This document shows positions 7,382-15,506 of a stretch of DNA of 23,177 nucleotides, piece by piece; position 1 is the first letter of the stretch; each line of letters starts with the position of its first letter. The notes below the pieces were generated by a model, which ran no database searches, was not told where the DNA came from, and saw only the letters and a list, made by a program, of their open reading frames with translations. The DNA is taken from contig DATEHZ010000006.1 of assembly GCA_035279385.1 (NCBI GenBank), forward strand, positions 1 through 23,177, written 5' to 3'. Source of the stretch: DATGJX01 sp035279385. Lineage in GTDB: Bacteria; Vulcanimicrobiota; Vulcanimicrobiia; Vulcanimicrobiales; Vulcanimicrobiaceae. The translations under genes and the position numbers were made by a program.

Positions 7382-7418
7382 TAGTACGAATCGCCGGCGC
7401 GCGCTGTCTCCCCACCAG

Positions 7419-8429
7419 TCACGCCGGCGTCCGTGCCGGAAGCGCAGCAAGCGCCATCATTCGCTCTTCCTGTACGTCGAGCGTGAAGATTTTTGTATCG
7501 CGGAGCATCCAGCCGAGCCGTGCCGTGATTTCATTACGAACCTGCTGCGAGTGCAGGCCGATGCCGCCCGCAAGCGTGAGCGCGTCGATACCGCCGGCCG
7601 CCGCCGCCATCTGCGCGATCGCGCCGCACGCCGAAGCGAGGAACACCTCGAATGCGAGGTGCGCCTGCGGATCGCCGTTCGCGCGCCGCCGTTCGATCTC
7701 GCGCATGTCGTTCGTTCCGCAGAGCGCTCGCAATCCGGATTCACGGAAGAGCGCGCCGCGCAATTCGTCTGGCGCCATTCCCAAGCGCTGCATTTCGAGC
7801 AGAATGCCCGGATCGATGCTGCCGCAGCGCGTTCCCATGACGGCGCCTTCGAGCGGCGTGTATCCCATCGTCGTCGCGACGCTTTTCCCATTGCGCAGCG
7901 CGGTTACCGAACAGCCGTTGCCCAAATGCGCGTGCACGGCGCGGGCGGGATGACCGGCGTTGCGCTCGAGCCACTCGGCGGCGTACGCGCAGCTCAATCC
8001 GTGATAGCCGACGCGCCGGATGCCGCGCTCTCGCCATTCGAGCGGAATTGCATACGTGAATTGCGCCGGTCCGATGCTCGCGTGAAACGCGCTATCGTAA
8101 ACGACGATTTGATTCGCGGACGGAAACGCCGTTTGCGATTGTGCCAGCAGTGCGAGTGCGTGCGGATCGTGCGTCGGCGCGAGATCGGCGTTCGCGGCGA
8201 TCTCGGCGTTCACTGCCTGCGTGTACGGCTCGGCCGCCATGCCGATCTTCGCTCCGCGAACGATGCGATGCGCGACCACGTCCGGAACAAATGCCTGCGG
8301 GATTGCCGCGCGCCAGTCTTCGTCCGCGAGGCTGCGCCGGGCAAATGCTTCGCGAACCTCACCGCCGCGCGCTTCGAAGCCGGCTACGCGCAGCGCAGAC
8401 GAACCGGCGTTGAAGCACAGGACGCGCAC
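7419..8429 (-). CDS. ackA: Acetate kinase, short divergent form
   Basis: A 336-residue member of the ASKHA-fold acetate kinase family that should convert acetyl phosphate and ADP to acetate and ATP. Retained active-site positions are N7 and S10-S11 in the first phosphate loop, R55 in HRIVRG, D112 in YDSAFH, H143 in YHGLS, HLGNG at 168-172, R201 in MGTRCG, and EER at 321-323. It departs from classical AckA in several places: the loop ends SSALR instead of SSSLK, HRVVHGG is HRIVRGA, TRxGD is TRCGS, and GGIGENS is GGIGLHS. It is also about 60 residues shorter. It starts with GTG immediately after the xfp stop (0-base gap), and a GGAGG ribosome site lies inside the end of xfp, so translation is probably coupled. 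Another acyl-phosphate substrate or phosphoryl acceptor is possible. Confidence 0.88.
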   Translation of the reverse strand: MRVLCFNAGSSALRVAGFEARGGEVREAFARRSLADEDWRAAIPQAFVPDVVAHRIVRGAKIGMAAEPYTQAVNAEIAANADLAPTHDPHALALLAQSQTAFPSANQIVVYDSAFHASIGPAQFTYAIPLEWRERGIRRVGYHGLSCAYAAEWLERNAGHPARAVHAHLGNGCSVTALRNGKSVATTMGYTPLEGAVMGTRCGSIDPGILLEMQRLGMAPDELRGALFRESGLRALCGTNDMREIERRRANGDPQAHLAFEVFLASACGAIAQMAAAAGGIDALTLAGGIGLHSQQVRNEITARLGWMLRDTKIFTLDVQEERMMALAALPARTPA

Positions 8430-10733
8430 CTAGACGCGTACCTCCGGCATGTCGATGCCGTGCTCGACGATGTAGCGGCGGTGCTCCGCCAATTTGCCTT
8501 CGGTGAATTGGGCGATGCGTGCTGCGGTGTCCGGCTCGCACGCAAGCTGCGCCGCGCGCTCCACCAGATGATAGCGGCTCATGCGGTTGCGCACGAGCAT
8601 GTCGAACGGCGTTGTCGTCGTGCCTTCCTCTTCGTAGCCGCGCACGTGGAACCGTTCCGGACGCACGCGTCCGTGCAGCAGTTTATGAATGACCGACGGA
8701 TACCCGTGAAACGCGAATACGACTTCGCGATCCGCAGGAAACAATTCGGCAAAGGCGGCTTCCGGAATGCCATGCGGATGATCCGCCGGCGACGCGATGC
8801 GCATGAGATCGACGACGTTGACGACCCGTACGCGCAGCGCGGGCGCGTGTTCGCGCAGAATCTGCGCCGCTGCGACCGTCTCCATCGTCGGGACGTCTCC
8901 GCAGCATCCCAGCACGATCTGCGGATCTTCGCCCGCGTTTCCGGCCCACTCCCACGTTCCGGCTCCGCGGGCGCACAGCGCTTTTGCCTCGTCGGGACCG
9001 AGCCACTGCGGCATTGCGTTCTTGCCGGCCACGATGAGATTAATTTCTCCGCGTCCGCGAAGACAATGATCCGTGGTGGCGATCATCGTATTGGCATCCG
9101 GCGGCAAGTACGCGCGCGTAATCTCGCTCTTGTTCGTGAGCAGCGAGTCGATGAATCCCGGCGCCTGATGCGAGAACCCGTTGTGATCCTGACGCCAAAC
9201 GTGCGAGGTGAGCAGGATGTTGAGCGAAGGCACCGGCGCACGCCAAGGCACCTCGCGCGACATTTTCAGCCACTTGCCGTATTGGTGCACCATCGAGTCG
9301 ACGATCGGTACGAATCCTTCGTAGCACGCGAGCAACCCGTGCCGGCCCGTCAGCAGATATCCTTCGAGCCAGCCCTCGCAGCAGTGCTCGCTGAGGATTT
9401 CGATGACGCGGCCTTCCGGCGCGAGATACTCGTCCGTATCGAGAATCGGCCCCATGAACGCGCGATCGGTAGCGTTAAAGATCGCCTGCAGTTTGTTCGA
9501 GATCGTTTCGTCCGGGCAGAACATGCGGAAGTTCTGCTGTGCGTTGTTGCGCCGCATCACGTCCTGCAAGTATTCCCCCAGGCGCTCCATCGGAGATTCA
9601 CGCACGCTGCCCGGCTTGCCGAACTCGCGATAATGCTCGTCGTGCGCGAGCTCGAGCGGCACGGCGATCGTGCCCGCATTTGCATAACGGCTGCGCCCCA
9701 TTCGCATCTCCGGCTGCGGGAGCAGCGAGAGGATTTGCGAATTCGGCGTCCCGCGTTCGTCGAAGAGTTGCTCGGGCCGATAGGATCGCAGCCAGCGTTC
9801 GAGCGCTGCCAGCTGCTTAAGATCGGTTGCCGGATCGGAGAGCGGCAATCCGTGGGAATGAAACGTGCCGGCTCGAGGTCCCGTGACGCCTTTCTCCGTG
9901 CGAAGAATCACGACGGGCCAGCGCGGAATCGCGCCGTACGGCGCTCGGCTCATGCGAAAGCGTTCTTGAATAGCGCGGATGCGGCCGTATGCGCGGTCGA
10001 GCGCCTCCCAAACGTTCGCATGTATCGCGCCGAGCTGCACGCCGTCGGCGAGAATCGCTTCGAATCCCAGACCATCGAAGTAGCTGCGCAACTGCGCGTC
10101 ATTCATGCGTCCGAACAGCGTCGGACCGGAGAGTTTGTATCCGTTGAGATGCAGAATCGGCAGTACCGCGCCGCTGGTGCGCGGATTCAAAAACGCGTTG
10201 TAGCGCCACGACGCCGCGAGTTGTCCGGTCTCCGCTTCACCGTCGCCGACGACGCACGCGGCAATCAAATCCGGATTGTCGAGAACCGCTCCGAATGCGT
10301 GCGCGAGTGAATAGCCCAGTTCCCCGCCTTCGTGAATCGCGCCCGGCGTTTGCGCGGTGAGATGGCTGGGCGCGCCGCCCGGCCACGAGAACGCCTTGAC
10401 GAACTGCGTAATATCGGGCTGCGGAACCAACGAGCCTTCCAGCCACAGGTTTGCAAAAATTGCCGGCGCACCGTGGCCGGGACCGACGACGAGCAGCAGA
10501 TTCGCGTGCGTTTCGGCGATCAAGCGATTCAGGTGCGCGTAGATCAGATTGAGGCCGGGCTGCGTGCCCCAATGGCCGAGCGGGCGTCGTTTTACGTGTG
10601 AAGGCTGCAGCGGATCGAGCAGCAGAACGTTGCTTTGCAGATAGAGCTGCGCTGCGCCGAGATAATTGGCGGCACGCCAGTAGGAGTCGAGCGCCTCAAT
10701 GCGGTCCTGTACCACGGAAACGGGCAGGCTCAT
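8430..10733 (-). CDS. xfp: Xylulose-5-phosphate/fructose-6-phosphate phosphoketolase
   Basis: A 767-residue thiamine-diphosphate enzyme of near-normal family length that cleaves xylulose-5-P (and often fructose-6-P) with phosphate to acetyl phosphate plus glyceraldehyde-3-P or erythrose-4-P. The N-terminal ThDP domain has GHWGTQPG (53-60), GPGHGAP (84-90), GGELGYSLAHAFGA (136-149) and the Mg/ThDP motif VVGDGEAETG (161-170), then ILHLNGYKLSGPT. The pyrimidine and C-terminal domains follow without frameshift. GGATGAGGG precedes the ATG. The gene lies 3 bases after the SRPBCC gene and directly abuts ackA. It therefore forms a pathway from sugar phosphate to acetate and ATP that avoids pyruvate decarboxylation. 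No phosphate acetyltransferase is in the window, so acetyl-CoA formation would need genes elsewhere. Confidence 0.97.
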   Translation of the reverse strand: MSLPVSVVQDRIEALDSYWRAANYLGAAQLYLQSNVLLLDPLQPSHVKRRPLGHWGTQPGLNLIYAHLNRLIAETHANLLLVVGPGHGAPAIFANLWLEGSLVPQPDITQFVKAFSWPGGAPSHLTAQTPGAIHEGGELGYSLAHAFGAVLDNPDLIAACVVGDGEAETGQLAASWRYNAFLNPRTSGAVLPILHLNGYKLSGPTLFGRMNDAQLRSYFDGLGFEAILADGVQLGAIHANVWEALDRAYGRIRAIQERFRMSRAPYGAIPRWPVVILRTEKGVTGPRAGTFHSHGLPLSDPATDLKQLAALERWLRSYRPEQLFDERGTPNSQILSLLPQPEMRMGRSRYANAGTIAVPLELAHDEHYREFGKPGSVRESPMERLGEYLQDVMRRNNAQQNFRMFCPDETISNKLQAIFNATDRAFMGPILDTDEYLAPEGRVIEILSEHCCEGWLEGYLLTGRHGLLACYEGFVPIVDSMVHQYGKWLKMSREVPWRAPVPSLNILLTSHVWRQDHNGFSHQAPGFIDSLLTNKSEITRAYLPPDANTMIATTDHCLRGRGEINLIVAGKNAMPQWLGPDEAKALCARGAGTWEWAGNAGEDPQIVLGCCGDVPTMETVAAAQILREHAPALRVRVVNVVDLMRIASPADHPHGIPEAAFAELFPADREVVFAFHGYPSVIHKLLHGRVRPERFHVRGYEEEGTTTTPFDMLVRNRMSRYHLVERAAQLACEPDTAARIAQFTEGKLAEHRRYIVEHGIDMPEVRV

Positions 10734-10736
10734 CCC

Positions 10737-11228
10737 TCATCCAGTCGCCTGATTTTTTGCCGCCTCTTCGGATTGATAACGCTCTTCCATTCGCAGCGCG
10801 ATTTGGTGAAGCAGCGCTTTCGCGGTAGCCGACGCGATTTTTGCGCCGAGCGCCATGTCGAACGCGCGCCCGACCGCGCCGAACGGCGGCGCATAATCGC
10901 CGGCGAGTTCGAGTATCGCGCCCCGGTAGCTCTCGTCGGCGCGCACGGTCATCTGCCCGGCAAAGTCGGGATACGGACCGCCGCCTTCGGGGGTCCAATA
11001 GACGTTCCACGGTTCGTCGAAATGCAGCGGGTCCCGTCCACGCTCGTAACGCACGAGCACCGACTTTTCCAGCGCGCCGGGTACGAGCGGAATCGGAGCG
11101 GTCAAGGGGAGCGTTTCGCTCATCTTGCCGTCGGCGGCTGCTTGCAGGGCTTCGCGCAAATACTCGCGGGCGCGAACGTACGGACACTGTAGAAAAAGCC
11201 GTTCATAAATATGGGTCACTGTACCCAT
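10737..11228 (-). CDS. SRPBCC (START/Bet v 1-fold) domain protein
   Basis: A 163-residue soluble protein with the layout of the SRPBCC ligand-binding fold. An N-terminal strand-helix segment (THIYERLFLQCPYVRAREYL) is followed by several beta-strands with LVRYERG and WNVYWTPEGG, and then a long C-terminal helix, AFDMALGAKIASATAKALL, that would close the cavity. No catalytic residues can be assigned. It is the first gene of the xfp-ackA operon, with a 3-base gap to xfp, so it may bind or deliver a hydrophobic ligand linked to this pathway, or only share the promoter. The ATG at 11228 is chosen; a GTG 12 bases in is the alternative. It is divergent from the response-regulator gene. Confidence 0.7.
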   Translation of the reverse strand: MGTVTHIYERLFLQCPYVRAREYLREALQAAADGKMSETLPLTAPIPLVPGALEKSVLVRYERGRDPLHFDEPWNVYWTPEGGGPYPDFAGQMTVRADESYRGAILELAGDYAPPFGAVGRAFDMALGAKIASATAKALLHQIALRMEERYQSEEAAKNQATG

Positions 11229-11390
11229 TAGCCTGCCACGGCTGCGGGAATTCGCGGTGAACCGCCGTGCAAAAAATAAGAAGAACTTGAGAAGTGCGCG
11301 GTTCCTAGGCTATTCATAGACCGCTGTTAACGTTTTCAAGATGCTGCCGTCGGACGGTTGCCCTGCACGCGCCGGTGAGAGTGACAAAGC
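11229..11390. promoter_or_regulatory. Divergent control region between the xfp operon and the two-component/oxidase run
   Basis: These 162 noncoding bases separate divergent transcription units. An inverted repeat, CACGGC (11237-11242) and GCCGTG (11264-11269), flanks the smaller palindromic core GCGGGAATTCGC. AT-rich bases AAAAAATAAG follow. A weak sigma-70-like pair for the plus strand is TTGAGA (11287-11292) and TATTCA (11311-11316), spaced 18 bases. GAGAG at about 11380 can serve as ribosome site for the response regulator. Promoter positions are tentative. Confidence 0.4.
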
Positions 11391-12116
11391 ATGAGCGTAA
11401 TGACGCAAACAGAAACTACTAGCGCTGTGAAGCGCATCCTCATCGTCGACGACGAGCCGCAAATCGGCGAGGTCCTGAGCGCGTATCTGCGCCAGGAATC
11501 GTTCGAGCCCGTCGTCCGGGGCTCGGTCGGAGCGGCGGTAACCGAAATCGAGGCCCACCGCCCCGACATGATGATCCTCGACATCACGCTGCCCGACGGC
11601 AGCGGTCTGGACATCCTGCGCCGCAGCGCCGAGGGCGCGCGCATCCCGACGATCATGCTGACGGCGCGCAGTGAAGAGGTCGATCGCATCGTCGGTCTCG
11701 AGCTCGGAGCGGACGATTACATCGTCAAGCCGTTCTCGCCGCGCGAGGTCGTGGCTCGCGTTCGGGCAGTCTTTCGCCGCGTGAGCGAAGCGAGCGGGCA
11801 AGCAGACGAGAGCCTGAACCTGGTGCGTGTTCGCGATCTCGAAATCGACGAAGGCGCGCACGAAGTCCGCATGCACGGCCAGCTCGTCTCCGTGACACCC
11901 GCGGAATTCCGCATTCTCAGCGTGCTGGTGCAGAACGCGGGGCAAGTGCTGACGCGCTCGCAGTTGCTCGATCTCGTCCACGACGACGGCAGCATCTTCG
12001 AGCGTACGCTGGATCGCCACATCAACAACTTGCGGCGCAAAATCGAACCGAAGCCCGAGGACCCGTCGTACATCGTCACCGTGTACGGCGTCGGATACAA
12101 ATTGCGAAAAGAGTAA
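11391..12116 (+). CDS. OmpR/PhoB-family response regulator
   Basis: A 241-residue DNA-binding response regulator. The receiver domain (about 14-128) has the acidic pair D20/D21, the phospho-acceptor D64 in MILDITLPDGSG, T91 and K113 in YIVKPFSPRE, so it looks fully competent. A winged-helix effector domain follows (about 145-240), with TPAEFRILSVL, the recognition-helix region RTLDRHINNLRRKI, and the terminal hairpin YIVTVYGVGYKL. The stop overlaps the start of the kinase-like gene (TAATG). A second ATG at 11400 is an alternative start. It stands first in a same-strand run ending with the cbb3 oxidase and is divergent from the xfp operon, so either or both are plausible targets. Confidence 0.95.
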   Translation: MSVMTQTETTSAVKRILIVDDEPQIGEVLSAYLRQESFEPVVRGSVGAAVTEIEAHRPDMMILDITLPDGSGLDILRRSAEGARIPTIMLTARSEEVDRIVGLELGADDYIVKPFSPREVVARVRAVFRRVSEASGQADESLNLVRVRDLEIDEGAHEVRMHGQLVSVTPAEFRILSVLVQNAGQVLTRSQLLDLVHDDGSIFERTLDRHINNLRRKIEPKPEDPSYIVTVYGVGYKLRKE

Positions 12117-12874
12117 TGAGAGAGCGCGTATTGCATGCCTTGGATCTGGGCATGCTCGGCGATTGGGACGGCGCCAAGCGCAGTCTCGAGGATGTAGACG
12201 ATCCAATCGTGCCGCGTCTGACGGCATTGCTGACGGATCAGCAGCGCCGCGAACGCGAACGCGCGGAGATGCAAGCCGTCGCGCGCCACGAACTGGGCAA
12301 CGCCATTTCGATCGCGCAGGCCAATATGGAAGCGCTGGTCGACGGCGTGCTGGAGCCCACGCAAGAACGGCTGGCGCGCATTCGAGATGCGATGAGTGCC
12401 TGCGGCGCGCTGCTCGAAAACTTACGGAAAAGGGGCCGGCCGATTCGCGACGGCCGCGTGCGCAGCGCCGTCTTTGACCTGTGCGAACTGATTTCGTCGC
12501 AGATCGACTTGGTGAGCGGCATCGCACAAGCCAAGAACGTGGGCGTGCATTTTGAGGGCGGCGGTCCCCACGCGGAGGCCTGCGCCGACTATCGCGGCGA
12601 CCCGGATTACGTGGCGCTCGCCGTGCGCGACGTGCTGCTCGCCGCGGTGCGTTACGCGCCGCCCGGCGGAGAGATTCGAATCGGCTCCGTACGTCCGAAC
12701 GGCGAGGTCGATCTCTGCATTTCCACCGGTTTCGCGAACGACGGCGAAACGCTGGGCTTTTCGCTCTCCTCGAAGTTGCTCGAAGCCCTCGGCGGTCAAA
12801 CCGCGATTGTGACGGAGACGCCCGGCAGCGCAACCTTCGTCCTCCGCCTTCCGGCCATCCCCATCCCCGCGTAA
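12116..12874 (+). CDS. Soluble histidine kinase-like protein with degenerate ATP-binding motifs
   Basis: A 252-residue protein with no membrane segment and no recognisable sensor domain beyond about 50 N-terminal residues. The H-box is present as ARHELGNAI with His58, followed by a second dimerisation helix (about 80-105). The C-terminal half keeps the outline of a HATPase domain (GDPDY, RYAPPGGEI, LLEALGG). However, the N-box NLLxNAxKY reads DVLLAAVRY, so A176 and D172 replace the two Asn. The G1 motif DxGxG reads STGFAN, so the Asp is Ser203, and the G2 GxGLG is reduced to ETLGFS. ATP hydrolysis or kinase activity is therefore doubtful. It could act as a phosphatase, phosphotransfer protein or docking partner for the regulator. 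Translation overlaps the regulator stop. Confidence 0.8.
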   Translation: MRERVLHALDLGMLGDWDGAKRSLEDVDDPIVPRLTALLTDQQRRERERAEMQAVARHELGNAISIAQANMEALVDGVLEPTQERLARIRDAMSACGALLENLRKRGRPIRDGRVRSAVFDLCELISSQIDLVSGIAQAKNVGVHFEGGGPHAEACADYRGDPDYVALAVRDVLLAAVRYAPPGGEIRIGSVRPNGEVDLCISTGFANDGETLGFSLSSKLLEALGGQTAIVTETPGSATFVLRLPAIPIPA

Positions 12875-12928
12875 CGCAATCCTCCGCGTAGAGCGGCGCC
12901 GGACACCATCGAGGCGAAGAGCTCGCTG

Positions 12929-14050
12929 ATGAACTCGCCGGAGCGCGTGCCGCCCGCTTCAATTGCGCTCTCGTTCTTTGCGACGGGCCTCGCGACGCTC
13001 GGCGCGACGTTGATCTGGGTCCTTGCGGGATCGCCGTCTGCGCTGGCCGTGCTGCATCTGCTCGTCGTCGGCACGTTTGCGACGATCGCAATGGGCGCGC
13101 TGTATCAGTTCGTGCCGGTCGTCGGCATGGCGCCGCTGCGCTCGACGCGCCTTCCGTTCGTTCATCTGGCGATTGCCGTATGCGGTACGGCGCTGCTCGC
13201 TTACGGGTTTGAATCCGCGCGCTTTTCATACGTCGTTGCGGGCGGAGCGCTGCACATCGCCGGCGCGCTGCTCGAGAGCGCCGTGCTCATCGCAACGCTC
13301 TACAAGCGTCCCGATGCCGGAATGCCCGCGCGCCTTGCGACGATCGCCTTTGCCTGGTTCACCGCGACGGCGGCGGTGGGCATCGCCGTCGCATACGGTG
13401 CGCTCGCTCCCGGAACGCATGCAACCATCGGTCTTGCCGGCTTTTTCGGTACGCTCATCAGTGCCGTGACGTTCCGTTTGCTGCGCATGTTCGAACGCAT
13501 CAACGTCGAGCCGCGCGCGCCGCTGCGCGTCGTTGCCGTTAGCGCGGCTGCCATTCTCGCAGCCGCCGCACCGCACATCGGCAGCATCGTGCTGGCCGTC
13601 GTAGCGGGCCTTTTACTCGCCGACGTCGTCGACATCGCGCGCAGGCGCAATCCGGCGTATCAGCGCGAAACGCTGCTCTACGTGCTCGTGTCGATGACGG
13701 GCGCGTTTTTAGCCGCAATCGCGTCTGTATTCGGTATGTGGGCGCAGGCTGTGTTTCTCGCTGTATGGTTCTTCGCCGGCGCGGCGGTCGTCGGGCACTC
13801 GCAGCGCATCGTGCCGTTCATCTGGTGGATACGGCGCTCGCGCGCGGAGGGGGCGCGCAACATTCCGAACCTCGCACAAACGAACAGCTCCGCACTCGGA
13901 GCCGCTATATTGGTGCTTTGGAGTCTCGCCGGCGTCTGGTGGGTGCTGCGCCCCTCGACATCGTGGCCCGCGGCTGCGGCGCTCGCCGCATGGGTGCTGC
14001 TGCTGGTCCAACTCTCGCGCCCATTCCGTCTGCGCGTTCGCGGCGAATGA
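12929..14050 (+). CDS. Polytopic membrane protein, NnrS / heme-copper oxidase subunit I-like
   Basis: A 373-residue protein with about 11-12 hydrophobic helices. Its second helix, VLHLLVVGTFATIAMGALYQ followed by FVPVVG, has the His...GALYQ..P pattern of helix II in NnrS and in short heme-copper-oxidase subunit I-like proteins; His43 may be a heme or metal ligand. Other His residues lie in ALHIAGALLE, THATIGLAGFFG and VVGHSQRIVPF. It lacks the full CuB ligand set of a catalytic oxidase (the HN, HH and HxH trio seen in the neighbouring ccoN). It lies 54 bases after the kinase-like gene and 55 before ccoN, so it may help assemble the oxidase, insert heme or respond to NO. Its function is not known. 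Confidence 0.55.
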   Translation: MNSPERVPPASIALSFFATGLATLGATLIWVLAGSPSALAVLHLLVVGTFATIAMGALYQFVPVVGMAPLRSTRLPFVHLAIAVCGTALLAYGFESARFSYVVAGGALHIAGALLESAVLIATLYKRPDAGMPARLATIAFAWFTATAAVGIAVAYGALAPGTHATIGLAGFFGTLISAVTFRLLRMFERINVEPRAPLRVVAVSAAAILAAAAPHIGSIVLAVVAGLLLADVVDIARRRNPAYQRETLLYVLVSMTGAFLAAIASVFGMWAQAVFLAVWFFAGAAVVGHSQRIVPFIWWIRRSRAEGARNIPNLAQTNSSALGAAILVLWSLAGVWWVLRPSTSWPAAAALAAWVLLLVQLSRPFRLRVRGE

Positions 14051-14087
14051 TGCGAGCGGGCGCCTTCCGCGTAGCAATTCGACAATT

Positions 14088-14106
14088 CGCGGGCAAAACG
14101 CCCGCG
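14088..14106 (+). promoter_or_regulatory. Hairpin overlapping the ccoN start codon
   Basis: CGCGGGC (14088-14094) and GCCCGCG (14100-14106) form a perfect 7-bp stem with loop AAAAC. The last base of the stem is the G of the GTG start codon of ccoN. In RNA it would hide the start and any ribosome site, so it may limit or regulate ccoN translation. No T-run follows, so it is not a normal terminator. Confidence 0.5.
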
Positions 14107-15506
14107 TGAGCGTTTCCGTGGAGTTGCTTCGCGACAACGTGGAGCCTGAAGACATCGCGCTGTTCAGCTCGTTCACACTCTCCGCGACGTTCTGGCTGCT
14201 CTTCAGCACGCTCGTCGGCGTGCTGATCAGCTTTAAATTTCCATACCCCGATTTCCTGACCGGCCCGTATCTCTCGTTCGGGCGGCTTCGCGCCATTCAC
14301 ACCAACGATGCGTTTTACGGGTGGGCGTCGGTCGCCCTCGTCGGCGCCGCGCTCTACGTCGCATCGCGCACGTCGGGTATTCCCGTACAGGCCAAACGCT
14401 TTGCGTGGTCGTCTTTGGCGCTCTTCAATCTCGCCGCCGTCTTCGGCACGATCACGCTGGATCTCGGCATCAACCACGGCGATCAGGAATACCGCGAATG
14501 GACGTGGTGGGTCATTGTGGTGTTCGTCGCGGCGCTGCTGTGCGCGCTCGTCGCGCTCGTTAGCACCGCCGCGCGCCGGGTGGAACGCGAGTTGTACATT
14601 TCGAACTGGTACACCATCGGCGCGTTCGTGTTTACCGTGCTGCTCGGCATTACGGCGTACATTCCGCTCTATCAATACGGCATGGGCCAAGTCGCCGTGC
14701 AAGGATTCTACATGCACAATGCCGTCGGCATGTGGTTCACCTTTCTCGCACTCGGCGTCACGTATTACGCGCTGCCGAAACTGCTGAACCGGCCAATCTA
14801 TTCGTACGCGCTCGGCGTGCTCGGATTTTGGACGAACCTATTCTTTTATCCCGTGATCGGCGCGCACCATTACGAGTTCACGCCGCTGCCGTGGTGGTTT
14901 CAAACGCTCGCCATCGTCTTCAGCGTCGGTATGCTGGTGCCCGTATGGGCCGGTTCGGGCAACTTTTTTCTGACGATGCGCTACTCGTGGGAAACGGTGC
15001 GGCGATCGTATGCGCTGCCGTTTATCGTCGTCGGCGTGGCGTATTATTTTCTCGGCTCCACGCAGGGCACCGTGGAGGCCCTGCGCAGTCTGCAGGCGCT
15101 CTGGCATCTCACCAGTTACACCGTCGGTCACTCGCATGCCACGATGTACGGATTCATCACGTTTATCGCGTGGGGCGCGATCTACGCGCTGCTTCCGCGC
15201 GCGACCGGAAAACCTCCCTCGCCGGTCGTCACGGGACTGCATTTCTGGCTCGCGACCGTCGGCGTGACCGCCTACGTCGTTTTTCTCTCCGTCGGCGGGA
15301 CCGAACAAGGCTTTGCGTGGGCGTCCGGCAATCCGTTCATCGCCTCCGTTGAAGCCGCCGCGCCCTACTGGCTCGGGCGTGCCGTCGCCGGCGTCGCCAT
15401 GTTCGCATCGCATCTGCTCTTCGCATACAACGTGTATTTGATGACGCTTGCGCCGCGAAGCGAAACGCTCAAGTACGAAGCCGTGCCGCATACGGCGTCC
15501 GCATGA
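14106..15506 (+). CDS. ccoN: cbb3-type cytochrome c oxidase subunit I (CcoN)
   Basis: A 466-residue catalytic subunit of a C-type heme-copper oxidase, which reduces O2 to water in the cytoplasmic membrane. It has about 12 transmembrane helices. All ligands are visible: H65 in RAIHTN and H344 for the low-spin heme b, H342 for heme b3 (VGHSHATMYG), and H204 (YMHNAVG) and H254/H255 (GAHHY) for CuB. Tyr248, six residues before the HH pair, matches the cbb3-specific Tyr that cross-links to the CuB His. The start is taken as GTG 14106, inside a hairpin; a GTG at 14118 is possible. The stop overlaps the ccoO start (ATGA). High-affinity oxidases of this type usually serve low-oxygen growth. Confidence 0.96.
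   Translation: MSVSVELLRDNVEPEDIALFSSFTLSATFWLLFSTLVGVLISFKFPYPDFLTGPYLSFGRLRAIHTNDAFYGWASVALVGAALYVASRTSGIPVQAKRFAWSSLALFNLAAVFGTITLDLGINHGDQEYREWTWWVIVVFVAALLCALVALVSTAARRVERELYISNWYTIGAFVFTVLLGITAYIPLYQYGMGQVAVQGFYMHNAVGMWFTFLALGVTYYALPKLLNRPIYSYALGVLGFWTNLFFYPVIGAHHYEFTPLPWWFQTLAIVFSVGMLVPVWAGSGNFFLTMRYSWETVRRSYALPFIVVGVAYYFLGSTQGTVEALRSLQALWHLTSYTVGHSHATMYGFITFIAWGAIYALLPRATGKPPSPVVTGLHFWLATVGVTAYVVFLSVGGTEQGFAWASGNPFIASVEAAAPYWLGRAVAGVAMFASHLLFAYNVYLMTLAPRSETLKYEAVPHTASA

Noticed and set aside
7551..10310. A 919-codon open frame on the plus strand opposite ackA and xfp
   Set aside because: It is antisense to two well-supported enzymes, its product is Arg/His-rich with no domain, and such long shadow frames are expected in GC-rich DNA with strong codon bias.
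11310..13229. A 639-codon open frame on the minus strand opposite the two-component genes
   Set aside because: Arg/Ser-rich composition and complete overlap with the clear response regulator and kinase-like genes mark it as a shadow.
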